A DNA stretch of 37,157 bases from Campylobacteraceae bacterium (GTDB lineage: Bacteria > Campylobacterota > Campylobacteria > Campylobacterales > Sulfurovaceae). Location of the stretch: contig JAMOOX010000099.1 in the NCBI GenBank assembly GCA_027065045.1, positions 1 through 37,157 on the forward strand, given 5' to 3'. The position numbers and the translations under genes were made by a program. Of the stretch, positions 7,118-16,204 are shown in pieces. Each line of letters starts with the position of its first letter. Within the stretch, counting starts at the first letter, position 1. The notes beneath the pieces are model-generated. The model did not search any database, had not been told where the DNA came from, and saw nothing but the letters and a program-made list of their open reading frames with translations.

Positions 7118-8061
7118 GCAAGTGGTAATACTAAAGTAAAAGTAGCACCATCTTTATTATTTCTTACACTTAAAGCCCCATGATATTTTTTAACTATCTG
7201 AGTACTCATATATAATCCTATACCTGTACCTTTATCTTCTGCTTTAGTAGTAACATTTGGTTTAAATATATCATCTATAATATGTAATGGTATTCCACCT
7301 GCATTATCTTCAATCTCTATAAATATATTTTTCTTAATATGTCTAGAGGTTATCTTAATAGTTCGTTTCTTGATACCATTTTCATTAAAGGCATCTTTTG
7401 CATTATTAACAATATTTAAAATCAAATGTTTAAACTCATTCTCTTTTATATCTATTTCACTACTATTATCAACATTAACCTCTATATCAATATGATTTTT
7501 TAAAAAGTCATCTTTTATTAATCTTTGAAGAGACTCTATGGAACGCTTGATATTAACTCTCTCTATATTTTGATTATCTCTAAAAAATCTTCTAAATTCA
7601 TCAAGAGTATTTACCATATGATTTATCTGCATAGTAGTATTATCAAGAAAATCATTGATATATTTTTGGTCAACAATCCCATCTTGAAAATCACTCTTTA
7701 ATAGAGATTCATATAGAGTAATAGCATTTAATGGTTGCTTCCATTGATGAGCTACGGCATCCATCATCTCACCCATAGCTGCCATTTTTGTCTGTTGTTC
7801 TAATGCTTTATCTTGGACTATTCTTCTTTGTAGTTCATAATCAATTTTAATCTCTAGCGTTTCATTAAGTGCTTTTAATCTCTCTTCTGCTTTGAATTTA
7901 TCTTTTACTTCTCTTTTAAGTCTATAATTCATATATAGTATAGCACTAGATATAACAATAAGAATAGATATCATAAATATACTCATATCGATATTAATAT
8001 AATAGCTAATAACTCCAATTGATACAAGTGTAAATATTAAAATCATTAATATTATATGCAT
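7102..8061 (-). CDS. Orphan membrane sensor histidine kinase
   Basis: The 319-residue kinase has two N-terminal membrane helices (about 3-22 and 27-45) separated by only a few residues, so it has essentially no periplasmic sensor domain. A coiled-coil linker (50-95) leads to a dimerisation helix with the phospho-acceptor in AVAHQWKQPLN (H105). The ATPase domain shows the N box NIVNNAKDAF, G1 EDNAGGIP and G2 GTGIGLYMS. No response regulator gene is adjacent. The short sensor part suggests it detects a membrane or cytoplasmic cue. Confidence 0.93.
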   Translation of the reverse strand: MHIILMILIFTLVSIGVISYYINIDMSIFMISILIVISSAILYMNYRLKREVKDKFKAEERLKALNETLEIKIDYELQRRIVQDKALEQQTKMAAMGEMMDAVAHQWKQPLNAITLYESLLKSDFQDGIVDQKYINDFLDNTTMQINHMVNTLDEFRRFFRDNQNIERVNIKRSIESLQRLIKDDFLKNHIDIEVNVDNSSEIDIKENEFKHLILNIVNNAKDAFNENGIKKRTIKITSRHIKKNIFIEIEDNAGGIPLHIIDDIFKPNVTTKAEDKGTGIGLYMSTQIVKKYHGALSVRNNKDGATFTLVLPLASSLD

Positions 8062-8178
8062 TTAAAATCCTTTTGTCATAAATAAAGTAGTAGTAGAGTA
8101 TAAAAATAATAGAAATATAAAGTTATTTATCTAATACTTTTATCTATGTTGAACATTATAGTTATGATACCAAATATA

Positions 8179-8207
8179 TTATTAAATATCAATAAAATAT
8201 TTAATAA
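8179..8207 (-). terminator. AT-only hairpin after mnmE
   Basis: An 11-bp perfect inverted repeat (TTATTAAATAT / ATATTTAATAA) with a 7-nt loop follows the mnmE stop by 3 nt. The stem is AT-only, so termination strength is doubtful. Confidence 0.4.
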
Positions 8208-8210
8208 TAA

Positions 8211-9551
8211 TTATTTTCCTAAACAAAATTCGCCAAACATCTTATCCAATATTTCACTACTATTATATGGTTTTGATATTGAACTTATCTCTTCTATTGC
8301 TTGTTGTAGATGATATGAGAAAAACTCTAACTCCTCATTTTTAAGTGGTAAGATAGAAGAGTCTATCTCATTTTTGGCTTTTGTTACTGCTTCAATTTGT
8401 CTTGTAGATATCAGCATAAGCTCCTCTCCCTCACCTATGGAATTTAAGATTTCTAATAGTTTATCAGTGATTAATCTATTATCTTTTTTTGTACTAATTT
8501 CAAGAGGATTAAACTTTGATAACATCTTGCTATCTATTATTTGTGCCAAATCAGATTTATTAATAGCTACTATAATATGCTTATCTTCAAGTTTATTTAA
8601 TAAATCTATAATTTTACTATCTTCATCATCTACTTCTCTACTACCATCAAAAAGTGCTATTGTAATATCTGACTCTTGAAGTGATTCCAATGAACGCTCT
8701 ACTCCAATTTTCTCTATATCATCTCTAGCATCTCTTATCCCTGCTGTATCTACAAGTCTAATAATATGAGTACCTACTCTAATTTGTTCTTCTATGGTAT
8801 CTCTTGTAGTCCCTGCTATATTACTTACAATAGCTCTATCATAGCTCAAAAGTGAATTTAGAAGTGAGCTTTTACCTACATTTGGTTTACCTATAATAGA
8901 GACTTTAAACCCCTCTATCAATCCTTTTCTTCTATGGCTAACTTCTACTATATTTTGCATCTTATTTGAGAGGCTATTTAATTGTGATAGTAAATTATTT
9001 ATTATATCATCAGGAATATCCTCTTCGGCATAATCTATTAATACCTCACTATAAGCTAAGGCTCTTAAAAGCATCTCACGGCTATCATCTACAAAATCTT
9101 TAAGCTCACCTTTGAGCTGTTTTGCTAATATTTTGGTAGCATCAAGACTTTTTGCCTCTATTAGCTTTGCTGTTGCTTCTGCTCTAGTTAAATCCATTTT
9201 ACCATTTAAAAATGCTCTCTTTGAAAACTCTCCTGCTTTTGCAAGGGTAGCACCATAGAATAGAGCAGTCTCAAGAATTTCTTGGGCAATTACCAATCCA
9301 CCATGGCATTGAAACTCTATAATATCTTCACCTGTGAAGCTCTTAGGAGATACAAAATATATAACAATAGCTTGGTCAATTAAATCATTATCTCTATTAT
9401 AAAGAGATGATAGAGTCGCATATCGTGGTTTAATCTCATTCTTTTGTGATATTTTTTTAGCGATACTAAGTGCATTATCCCCACTAAGTCTAATAATAGA
9501 TATAGAAGATAACCCACTAGCAGTAGCTATTGCTACTATTGTGCTAGACAT
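8211..9551 (-). CDS. mnmE: tRNA modification GTPase MnmE
   Basis: The protein forms the MnmEG complex with MnmG and installs cmnm5 at U34 of certain tRNAs. The start chosen is the ATG at 9551 (MSSTIVAIATASGLSSISIIRLSG, the family's usual N-terminus); an in-frame ATG 24 nt upstream lies deeper in jag. The G domain shows GKPNVGKSSLLN, the G3 region DTAGIRD and NKSD. The C-terminus FCLGK carries the conserved Cys of the C-(I/L/V)-G-K motif. It overlaps the end of jag by 8 nt and is the last gene of the rpmH block. Confidence 0.97.
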   Translation of the reverse strand: MSSTIVAIATASGLSSISIIRLSGDNALSIAKKISQKNEIKPRYATLSSLYNRDNDLIDQAIVIYFVSPKSFTGEDIIEFQCHGGLVIAQEILETALFYGATLAKAGEFSKRAFLNGKMDLTRAEATAKLIEAKSLDATKILAKQLKGELKDFVDDSREMLLRALAYSEVLIDYAEEDIPDDIINNLLSQLNSLSNKMQNIVEVSHRRKGLIEGFKVSIIGKPNVGKSSLLNSLLSYDRAIVSNIAGTTRDTIEEQIRVGTHIIRLVDTAGIRDARDDIEKIGVERSLESLQESDITIALFDGSREVDDEDSKIIDLLNKLEDKHIIVAINKSDLAQIIDSKMLSKFNPLEISTKKDNRLITDKLLEILNSIGEGEELMLISTRQIEAVTKAKNEIDSSILPLKNEELEFFSYHLQQAIEEISSISKPYNSSEILDKMFGEFCLGK

Positions 9552-10410
9552 TTTTTTTGGGTGTTGAGAAGTCATTAATTACTATATATTTATCGCCATC
9601 TCTTTGAGTTTTGACTGCTACATATTTATTTGGAAATTCTGCACGAAGCTCTTCAAGGGCAAGTTGAATTAATATTCCATCTAATGGTCTAGTTTTACCT
9701 CTACCATTTTTATTAATATGTTCAATTACAGGTTTTACATAACTCTTAATCATCTCTTTTTGTGATGCTAGAAATTGTGCTATTTCAAGTTTGACATATA
9801 AGTTATATTTAGATTGTAGCCAATTAAAAAGCATATATGAAAGAGCATTATATCTATGCCCCTCTTTACCAATAATAAGTGCTGCATCAATTCCATCTAA
9901 ATATATTTGAGCCGTAGAGTTATCTATTGTAACCTCTACTATATCAATATCATAACAACTATATGAGAGAAGTTTTTCTATATCTTTTGTGATAGAGACT
10001 TCTAATTCATTGATAGTTATATTATCCTCTTCACTATCAATCTCAAATTCATTAATGATAGCATCTGATTTACTATCAAAGAAGTTATCTATTATATCAT
10101 TATCATTTTTGATTAAAGTTTTATCTATATCATTGATTTTTTTCTCTTCTACTTTAGGTTTCTCTGATTTAATCTTTTTAGTTACTTGTGGTTTCTCAAT
10201 TTTTTCTTCTACTTTAATCTCTATCTTTTCTTTTTTCTCTTCTTCTTCGCTACATACTGCTACAATAATGGCATTTTTTTTCATAAACCCAAGCAAACCA
10301 TTGCTTGGGTGTTGAATTACCTCATATTTGAGATTAGTAACAGAACAACCTAACTCAAAGGCTGCTTGCATATAAGCATCTTCAAGTGTTCTTGCTTCAA
10401 TCTTTTTCAT
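9544..10410 (-). CDS. jag: Jag/KhpB RNA-binding protein
   Basis: The 288-residue protein has a Jag-N domain (residues 1-50, MKKIEARTLEDAYMQAAFEL...), a long Lys/Glu-rich low-complexity linker (about 68-135), a KH domain containing LIIGKEGHRYNALSYMLFNW, and a C-terminal R3H domain. KhpB proteins bind RNA and are linked to envelope biogenesis and translation control in other bacteria. It sits directly after yidC and overlaps mnmE, the standard order in this phylum. Confidence 0.93.
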   Translation of the reverse strand: MKKIEARTLEDAYMQAAFELGCSVTNLKYEVIQHPSNGLLGFMKKNAIIVAVCSEEEEKKEKIEIKVEEKIEKPQVTKKIKSEKPKVEEKKINDIDKTLIKNDNDIIDNFFDSKSDAIINEFEIDSEEDNITINELEVSITKDIEKLLSYSCYDIDIVEVTIDNSTAQIYLDGIDAALIIGKEGHRYNALSYMLFNWLQSKYNLYVKLEIAQFLASQKEMIKSYVKPVIEHINKNGRGKTRPLDGILIQLALEELRAEFPNKYVAVKTQRDGDKYIVINDFSTPKKNV

Positions 10411-10422
10411 ATTTATATTCCT

Positions 10423-12054
10423 TTAGTGTTTATGGTGTGCTTCAATCTCTTCTTGTTTATGCTTTTCATAAGCACTATTTATATAATACTGTTGAGCAAT
10501 AGATAAGATATTGTTTGTTAGCCAATATAAAACTAATCCTGCAGGGAATGTAATAAAGAATATTGTCATTACAGCTGGAAGATACATAAAAATCTTCTGT
10601 TGTATTGGGTCTGTGATTGTTGATGGTGTAAGCTTTTGTTGTAAATACATAGAAGCCCCCATTAATACAGGTAAAATAAACCAAGGGTCCATTTTTGATA
10701 AATCATCTATCCACATAATCCATGGAGCACCTTGAAGCTCAACAGCATTTAATAGTACACGATAAAGTGCAAAGAATACTGGGATTTGTAATAACATTGG
10801 AAGACAACCACCCATTGGGTTGGCATCATGCTTTCTATATAATTCCATCATATGTTGGTTCATCTTTTGAGGGTCTTTACCATATCTCTCTTTTATATCT
10901 TTCATTTTAGGTGCTAGGTCTTTTAGCTTTTGCATAGACATCATACCTTTATATGAAAGTGGGAAAAGTATTAATTTAACTAATAGAGTAAATAGTATTA
11001 TTGCCCAACCCCAGTTACCTACATAATCATGCATCCAAATTGTTACAGCAAAAAATGGTTTTGATAAAAATGTAAACCAACCATACTCAATTATATTTGT
11101 AAGTTGTGGATTTATAGACTCTAATACTCTATAATCTTTTGCCCCAATGTATCCACCAAGAGCCATATTTTGCTCACCTTGAACAAATATCAGAGGATTA
11201 TTATCACTATCTTTTAGTAGAGATACCTGCATACCTTTTTCAAGACTATAAAACATTGAACTATAATATCTATCAAATGCAGATGCGATTGAGGCATGGC
11301 TAAATTGTTCATTACCCTCTCCATCACCATCTTCAATAACATTAATTATATTATCACTACCTCTAACTAATGCACCTTTTACAATCATAAATTGGCTTTT
11401 ATCTGCTGTTGGTCTATATCCTGTTGTAATAAAATAATTTTGATTAGATGATAATTTAATATCTAAATCATAATGTCCATCTTTATAAAATTTAATTGTT
11501 TTTGTAACTGTTGTTTTTGAAAGGACTTGTGTAAGAGTAACTACTGCACTATCTTTTAAATCAATTTTAGATACAGATGCTGTGTAATATTTACTAAATG
11601 CCTCTTTGTTTAAAGCAGGGTCTGCAAATCTAAGTTCAAGTGCCTTAGCTTTTGTATTATCAAAAAGCTCCAAAGCCTTATTCTCATCAGTTTTAAATCT
11701 CTCTTCTAATAGAGTAAATTGCCCTATTCTACCTAGATTATCTATCTCAACTATAAAATTATCTGATTTGATTGTAGATATAATTGGTGATGTCTCCACC
11801 ATAGGTGCATCAATACTACCATCACTATTTACTACTTTAGGTGTAGCTATTGTAGCTGGAGTTGAATTATCGTTACTATTTACTACTTGTGGTGTAGTCC
11901 GTGTTAAAGTTGTTGTTTGTTTTGTTGTTGTAGTATTATTTTCATTAATAACTTTAGGTTGAGATTGTTGTATTAAATACTCTAGCCCTATAAAAACTAC
12001 AAATGATAGAAAAAATGCAAGCATTAATCTTCTGTTTAAATCTGTTTTATCCAA
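10423..12054 (-). CDS. yidC: Membrane protein insertase YidC
   Basis: This 543-residue Gram-negative-type YidC inserts inner-membrane proteins with or without SecYEG. It has an N-terminal membrane segment (LMLAFFLSFVVFIGLEYLI), a large periplasmic domain (about 60-330, with a Thr-rich low-complexity start) and the conserved C-terminal five-helix insertase core with NWGWAIILFTLLVKLILFPL, GCLPMLLQIPVFFALYRVL and FPAGLVLYWLTNNILSI. It lies 12 nt upstream of jag. Confidence 0.97.
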   Translation of the reverse strand: MDKTDLNRRLMLAFFLSFVVFIGLEYLIQQSQPKVINENNTTTTKQTTTLTRTTPQVVNSNDNSTPATIATPKVVNSDGSIDAPMVETSPIISTIKSDNFIVEIDNLGRIGQFTLLEERFKTDENKALELFDNTKAKALELRFADPALNKEAFSKYYTASVSKIDLKDSAVVTLTQVLSKTTVTKTIKFYKDGHYDLDIKLSSNQNYFITTGYRPTADKSQFMIVKGALVRGSDNIINVIEDGDGEGNEQFSHASIASAFDRYYSSMFYSLEKGMQVSLLKDSDNNPLIFVQGEQNMALGGYIGAKDYRVLESINPQLTNIIEYGWFTFLSKPFFAVTIWMHDYVGNWGWAIILFTLLVKLILFPLSYKGMMSMQKLKDLAPKMKDIKERYGKDPQKMNQHMMELYRKHDANPMGGCLPMLLQIPVFFALYRVLLNAVELQGAPWIMWIDDLSKMDPWFILPVLMGASMYLQQKLTPSTITDPIQQKIFMYLPAVMTIFFITFPAGLVLYWLTNNILSIAQQYYINSAYEKHKQEEIEAHHKH

Positions 12055-12114
12055 TGTTATACCTTTGTTTTACAAAAGTAGATACAAGTATTGAAATCTT
12101 CAAACACCTAAACA

Positions 12115-12459
12115 TTATTTAGAAACTATTGCAGTGGTTCTATGAAGTGCATGTAGATATGATTTATTAAGAGATATAAAGCTCTCTGTCAAAATTTGGG
12201 GTTTAGCAACTAGTACAAATTCTCCACTATCTAACTTATCTATATTTTTTATAAAAATTGCCCTTAATAGCCGTTTAGCTCTATTTCGTTTAGTAGCATT
12301 ACCAATTTTCTTACTTGCTACTACTCCTATTTTGTGCATATCGCTTTTTTTATAAAAGAGTACAAACAACGACGAATGCCATACTTTTGTAGCCCCTTTA
12401 TAGACTCTATCAAACTCTTTACTATTTTTTAAAGATGTAAAGTGTTTTAAACTGCTAAT
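12115..12459 (-). CDS. rnpA: Ribonuclease P protein component, probable ATT start
   Basis: This is the protein subunit of RNase P, which matures tRNA 5' ends. The conserved RNA-binding motif is [12 protein letters not shown], preceded by [13 protein letters not shown]. The full-length frame includes [32 protein letters not shown], residues essential to the fold. Upstream of the TTG at 12369 this frame has no ATG, GTG or TTG before its stop (TAG), so the most likely initiator is ATT at 12459, giving 114 residues, the normal family length. Starting at the TTG would remove about 30 conserved residues. The gene overlaps the end of rpmH by 13 nt. yidD, usually next, is absent. Confidence 0.85.
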   Translation of the reverse strand: MSSLKHFTSLKNSKEFDRVYKGATKVWHSSLFVLFYKKSDMHKIGVVASKKIGNATKRNRAKRLLRAIFIKNIDKLDSGEFVLVAKPQILTESFISLNKSYLHALHRTTAIVSK

Positions 12460-12581
12460 CTTTTTCTACCTTTAGCTCTTCTAGCTGATAGTATTTTTCT
12501 ACCATTTTTGCTCTTCATTCTAGTTCTGAAACCATGAGTTCTTTTTCTTGGTGTGTTGTGTGGTTGAAAAGTTCTTTTCAT
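12447..12581 (-). CDS. rpmH: 50S ribosomal protein L34
   Basis: The 44-residue L34 reads [19 protein letters not shown]... and ends GRKRLAV. It is complete, of normal length, and has an AAAGGA ribosome binding site. It is the first gene of the rpmH-rnpA-yidC-jag-mnmE block and overlaps rnpA. Confidence 0.97.
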   Translation of the reverse strand: MKRTFQPHNTPRKRTHGFRTRMKSKNGRKILSARRAKGRKRLAV

Positions 12582-12674
12582 TTATACATTCCTTTAAAAT
12601 ATTTACATGTCTTTTAATACACGCATATTGAAACGAAATTTTATCTAAAGAAGACTTAAGAAGATATTATATTT

Positions 12675-13151
12675 TTATAATGAGTGGTATTTTATTTCAC
12701 CTAAATGACTTTTATGTCTTGCATTAATATATAATTGAAATGCTTTATATATAATATCTCTTACACTATATCTTGTAGTTCTTACCTCTAGTGCTACACA
12801 AGTGGCATCTTTTACTTTTTTCTCTTCTATCAATATTTTAAGCATTCTTTGAGCAAATAGATAACCACCATCTACTGTTGTATCTTGACATATAATAGCA
12901 TGTAGATTAATTTTTGGGTCAATTGGTTGTAGAATATCACTATCTCTTTTTGTACCTATAATAAAATCATATAGACTATCAACTTCTGCTTTTAAAATTA
13001 TAATGGTGAATTTTGTATCAGTTTTATCTAGCATATAAGTTAGCATATTAACTATTGTTGTTAATTTCTCTTCCATATTTATGGCAATATTAATCTCTTT
13101 TTCACTAAATGTTAAAGATTGTTTTTTTTCTCTATTATCATCTTGTGCCAT
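12675..13151 (-). CDS. Hypothetical protein, 158 aa
   Basis: The 158-residue soluble protein is mixed alpha/beta: N-terminal helices (MEEKLTTIVNMLTYMLDKTD), strand FTIIILKAE, strand INLHAIICQDT, then GGYLFAQRMLKILIEEKK, strand TCVALEVRTT and a C-terminal helix. The order loosely recalls a GGDEF-like ferredoxin fold without any GG(D/E)EF motif. I do not recognise the family. It is divergent from nspC, with its own extended -10 promoter. Confidence 0.7.
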   Translation of the reverse strand: MAQDDNREKKQSLTFSEKEINIAINMEEKLTTIVNMLTYMLDKTDTKFTIIILKAEVDSLYDFIIGTKRDSDILQPIDPKINLHAIICQDTTVDGGYLFAQRMLKILIEEKKVKDATCVALEVRTTRYSVRDIIYKAFQLYINARHKSHLGEIKYHSL

Positions 13152-13194
13152 ATTTTCTCTCTTTGTTTTGGGATTGTATTAAATTAGTCTCCAC

Positions 13195-13200
13195 ATTATA
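13195..13200 (-). promoter_or_regulatory. Extended -10 box for the 158-aa gene
   Basis: TGTTATAAT on the minus strand (TATAAT at 13195-13200 with an upstream TGn), about 44 nt before the ATG at 13151. Confidence 0.5.
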
Positions 13201-13236
13201 ACAAAAACTGTTTTAAAATCATCTATAAAAATATGT

Positions 13237-13242
13237 TATAAT
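13237..13242 (+). promoter_or_regulatory. Extended -10 box for nspC
   Basis: TGTTATAAT on the plus strand (TATAAT at 13237-13242), 28 nt before the nspC start. The same 9-mer occurs in the opposite direction 36 bp away, giving a mirrored divergent promoter pair. Confidence 0.55.
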
Positions 13243-13270
13243 ATCTTAAAAATATATTGAAAGTTTTATA

Positions 13271-14398
13271 ATGTACAAAAATATCAAAACGCCTATGTGG
13301 ATAATAGAAGAGAAACTTCTAAGAAATAATCTTGAAATAATGGAATATATCAAACAAAAGACAAACTGTAAAATTCTCTTAGCACTAAAAGGATATGCCA
13401 TATACTCTACATTTGATATAATAAAAGAGTATTTAGATGGATGTTGTGCAAGTGGATTAAATGAAGCTCTCTTAGCATCACAAGAATTTGGCAAAGAGGT
13501 ACATACATATTCACCTGCTTTTAAAGATGATGAGATAGAAGAGATAGCACAAATATCAAATCACTTAGTATTTAACTCTATTTCACAATTTAAAAAGTAT
13601 TCCCAAAAAGCAAAAAATATAAATCCTGATATATCAATAGGAGTTAGAGTCAATCTAGAGTACTCAAGTAGTCCTGTTGAAAAGTATAATCCTTGTGGAT
13701 TGCATTCACGATTAGGAGTTAAAATTGAAAATTTTGATGAGTCTATTTTAGATATTTGTGAGGGACTTCATTTTCACGCACTATGCGAACAGGGTGCAGA
13801 GGCACTAGAAAGCGTACTAATAGAGTTTGAAAATAGATTTGAAAAGTATCTTTCTCAAATGAAATGGATAAACTTTGGTGGAGGACACCATATCACTAAA
13901 AAGGGATATAATATAAAACTTTTAATATCTCTTATCAAAAGATTTAAAACTAAATATAATGTAGAGATATATTTAGAACCTGCTGAAGCTATTGGTTGGG
14001 AAGTTGGTGTATTAGTCGCAAGTGTAGTAGATATTGTCCATAATGGTATGGATATTGCAATATTAGATATATCAGCAGAGGCTCATATGCCTGATACCAT
14101 TATTATGCCTTATCGTGCAGATATTCGTGATGCAAGAGAGGCTTATAATCTTGACTTTACATATAAAATTACAGGTAATAGTTGTCTTGCAGGTGATGTT
14201 ATGGGTGATTATAGCTTCAAAAATAGGTTAAAAATTGGAGATAAAATCATAATTGAAGACCAAATACACTATACTATCGTTAAGGCTACTACTTTTAATG
14301 GTGTAGCACTCCCATCTATATCTATACTAAGAAGTGATGAAACTTTACAAAAAATCAGAGAGTTTGAATATATTGACTTTAAAAATAGATTATCATAA
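13271..14398 (+). CDS. nspC: Carboxynorspermidine decarboxylase
   Basis: The 375-residue fold-type III PLP enzyme carries out the last step of the alternative spermidine/norspermidine pathway (carboxyspermidine to spermidine). The PLP lysine is in ILLALKGYA (K40). The barrel shows GVRVNLEYSS, HSRLGVK, GLHFHALCEQ and NFGGGHHI. The C-terminal barrel has GNSCLAGDVMGDY, the Cys-Asp motif of this family. Length is normal. It probably shares a transcript with the hemerythrin-like gene 15 nt downstream. Confidence 0.95.
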   Translation: MYKNIKTPMWIIEEKLLRNNLEIMEYIKQKTNCKILLALKGYAIYSTFDIIKEYLDGCCASGLNEALLASQEFGKEVHTYSPAFKDDEIEEIAQISNHLVFNSISQFKKYSQKAKNINPDISIGVRVNLEYSSSPVEKYNPCGLHSRLGVKIENFDESILDICEGLHFHALCEQGAEALESVLIEFENRFEKYLSQMKWINFGGGHHITKKGYNIKLLISLIKRFKTKYNVEIYLEPAEAIGWEVGVLVASVVDIVHNGMDIAILDISAEAHMPDTIIMPYRADIRDAREAYNLDFTYKITGNSCLAGDVMGDYSFKNRLKIGDKIIIEDQIHYTIVKATTFNGVALPSISILRSDETLQKIREFEYIDFKNRLS

Positions 14399-14413
14399 AA
14401 TAAAGGATTAATA

Positions 14414-14848
14414 GTGTTTGGTTTTATATTTCCATCAAAAAATAAAAAAATGGTTAAAAAATGGGTAAAAGAGCATAGAGAGATAGTATCTTTGGCTACA
14501 AAAATTATAGAAGCCTATGAAAAAGAGAACTTTAAAAAAGCAAAAAAATATTTAAATAAATTAGATAATATAATAATAGAACATCTAATGCAAGAGGATT
14601 TATCATTTTTTAAATTACAAAAAAACCCTGATAAATTAAAAGAAGAGACTATCAAAGAGATAAATGAGTTTATAGAGACATTTGGTGGCACAAAAGTAGC
14701 ACTGATGAACTTTATATCCAAATATGCAAAAGAGTCAACAAAACTAGATAAAGAGTTTATTAAAACTTTTAAAATATTAGTAGGTATTGTAGCAGATAGA
14801 ATAGAATTTGAAGAGAATAATCTATATAAAGTATTGGCTAAAGAGTAG
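14414..14848 (+). CDS. Hemerythrin/HHE-like four-helix protein
   Basis: The 144-residue protein starts at GTG (14414) after AAAGGA. It is all-helical, with candidate metal ligands H21 (KEHREIV), H57 and E61 (IIEHLMQED) and acidic residues E131-E134 (RIEFEENNLY). This is the general layout of a hemerythrin-like cation-binding bundle but with fewer His than classical O2-binding hemerythrins, so it may bind metal differently or not at all. It lies directly after nspC. Confidence 0.7.
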   Translation: MFGFIFPSKNKKMVKKWVKEHREIVSLATKIIEAYEKENFKKAKKYLNKLDNIIIEHLMQEDLSFFKLQKNPDKLKEETIKEINEFIETFGGTKVALMNFISKYAKESTKLDKEFIKTFKILVGIVADRIEFEENNLYKVLAKE

Positions 14849-14866
14849 AGATTATTCTCTAATCTC
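14848..14866. terminator. Hairpin spanning the convergent gene ends
   Basis: GAGATTA / TAATCTC, a 7-bp perfect stem with a 5-nt loop, starts on the last base of the hemerythrin-like stop codon and runs into the end of rqcH, so it can terminate both strands. Confidence 0.55.
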
Positions 14867-16195
14867 CACACCCTCTTTAGTTACAGATATAGTATCATAT
14901 TTATTATATAATACATTAGAACCATCTTGGACTTTGACAAACTTTCGCTTGGTATAATCTACTTCATAATCTCCATAAGCTTTAACCGAAAAATCAACAC
15001 AAAGTTTTGCAGATAACTCTATAATATGTTGAGGAAGATTTTGCTTATCTGTTTTGATTATTACATGAGATGATGGAATATTTCTAATATGCATCCATAT
15101 ATCATTTGCCTTTGCTAGTTCTAAAAGCTTTTGATTTTCTCTACTATTTCTACCTACTAATACCTTATAATCTTCTATCCAAAATAGCTCACACTCTTTG
15201 AGTTTTGCCTTTTTCTTTTTGGATTTTGCCCGTTTTGGTGCTAATATCTCTATCTCTCTAATATCATTGCTATTTTCAATTGAATATCTTATATTTTTAT
15301 AAAACTCTTTTTTAGAGGTTAGATTATCTTTTTCTATATATATCTTTTTGGCTCTATTTTTGGCTCTTTTAGAGAGATTAAAAAAATAATCACTTAATCT
15401 ATTTTTGACTATATTTTTAGGTAACTTAATTGTTATTTCATTCCCATCAAAACCATAAGTTTTTAGAGACCTATCATAAGGTTTAATTTGATATAAATTA
15501 GCCAAAATCAAATTAGCATAATCTTGATTTTTTTTATACTCTAATGCTAACTCATCTTCACTAGCAAGAGAGTTTAACTCTTTTGATAATTTATCTATCT
15601 TTTTAGTAACCTCTAATACTTTTTGCTTTTTTAATCCATTTAATTTAGAGGTATGATAAGTTTTATAAGAGTTTTCCAAAAACTCATCAATATCTTCTAT
15701 TGTTTTATCCTCTACCCTACCCTCATAAATAGGAATATCTTGAAGCTTAATATTAGGTCGTACTACTCTAAATGAACTATCACTATCAATATGACGAAGA
15801 GCCTCTATCACAAATCCCTCACTATCAATAAGTATAGCATTTGTATTTTTACCAGTAAATTCAAATTGAAGATATATTATCATACTCTTATACTGACTCT
15901 TTGGTGCTAATTTAAACCTAATAACTCTATCACCATTAAGCACCTCAACAGCTAAAATCTTAGCAGATGATACTTGTGAGTATATAATATTATCAAAAGG
16001 AGCTTGATAGCTCTCTAATGGTCGTTTACTCTCTTTTTTATATATAAAACTATGCCCTCGTGTCATATTAAAAAAATAACTATTATCTTTATCAAAATTA
16101 AGTTCAATAGTATTATTATCCACCCGTCTTGCACGATTAATAAACTTAAACTCTTTTAATCTCTCTACTACGGCTATAATCTCATATAATTTCAA
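14852..16195 (-). CDS. rqcH: NFACT protein, RqcH/Rqc2 homologue
   Basis: The 447-residue NFACT-family protein belongs to the family that binds peptidyl-tRNA-obstructed 50S subunits and adds C-terminal Ala tails in ribosome quality control. An N-terminal NFACT-N region (about 1-170) precedes a helical/coiled-coil segment (about 185-310) and the C-terminal NFACT-R (DUF814) domain with KANDIWMHIRNIPSSHVII and YTKRKFVKVQDG. It is somewhat shorter than Bacillus RqcH (about 570 residues). Membership is clear from NFACT-R. The tailing activity is inferred from family knowledge. Confidence 0.88.
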   Translation of the reverse strand: MKLYEIIAVVERLKEFKFINRARRVDNNTIELNFDKDNSYFFNMTRGHSFIYKKESKRPLESYQAPFDNIIYSQVSSAKILAVEVLNGDRVIRFKLAPKSQYKSMIIYLQFEFTGKNTNAILIDSEGFVIEALRHIDSDSSFRVVRPNIKLQDIPIYEGRVEDKTIEDIDEFLENSYKTYHTSKLNGLKKQKVLEVTKKIDKLSKELNSLASEDELALEYKKNQDYANLILANLYQIKPYDRSLKTYGFDGNEITIKLPKNIVKNRLSDYFFNLSKRAKNRAKKIYIEKDNLTSKKEFYKNIRYSIENSNDIREIEILAPKRAKSKKKKAKLKECELFWIEDYKVLVGRNSRENQKLLELAKANDIWMHIRNIPSSHVIIKTDKQNLPQHIIELSAKLCVDFSVKAYGDYEVDYTKRKFVKVQDGSNVLYNKYDTISVTKEGVEIRE

Positions 16196-16204
16196 ACCTA
16201 CCCC

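Noticed and set aside
8211-9575. MnmE start at 9575
   Set aside because: The extra eight residues do not fit the family N-terminus, and the later ATG at 9551 gives MSSTIVAIATAS, as expected.
9989-10315. Plus-strand ORF opposite jag
   Set aside because: It is a low-complexity Ser/Ile-rich antisense frame of the Lys/Glu-rich linker of jag.
10475-10910. Short ORFs overlapping yidC
   Set aside because: These are out-of-frame or antisense to a well-conserved gene, with no ribosome binding site or family match.
12115-12369. rnpA as an 84-residue protein starting at TTG 12369
   Set aside because: It would lose about 30 conserved N-terminal residues that are present in frame upstream; the ATT-start form has the normal length.
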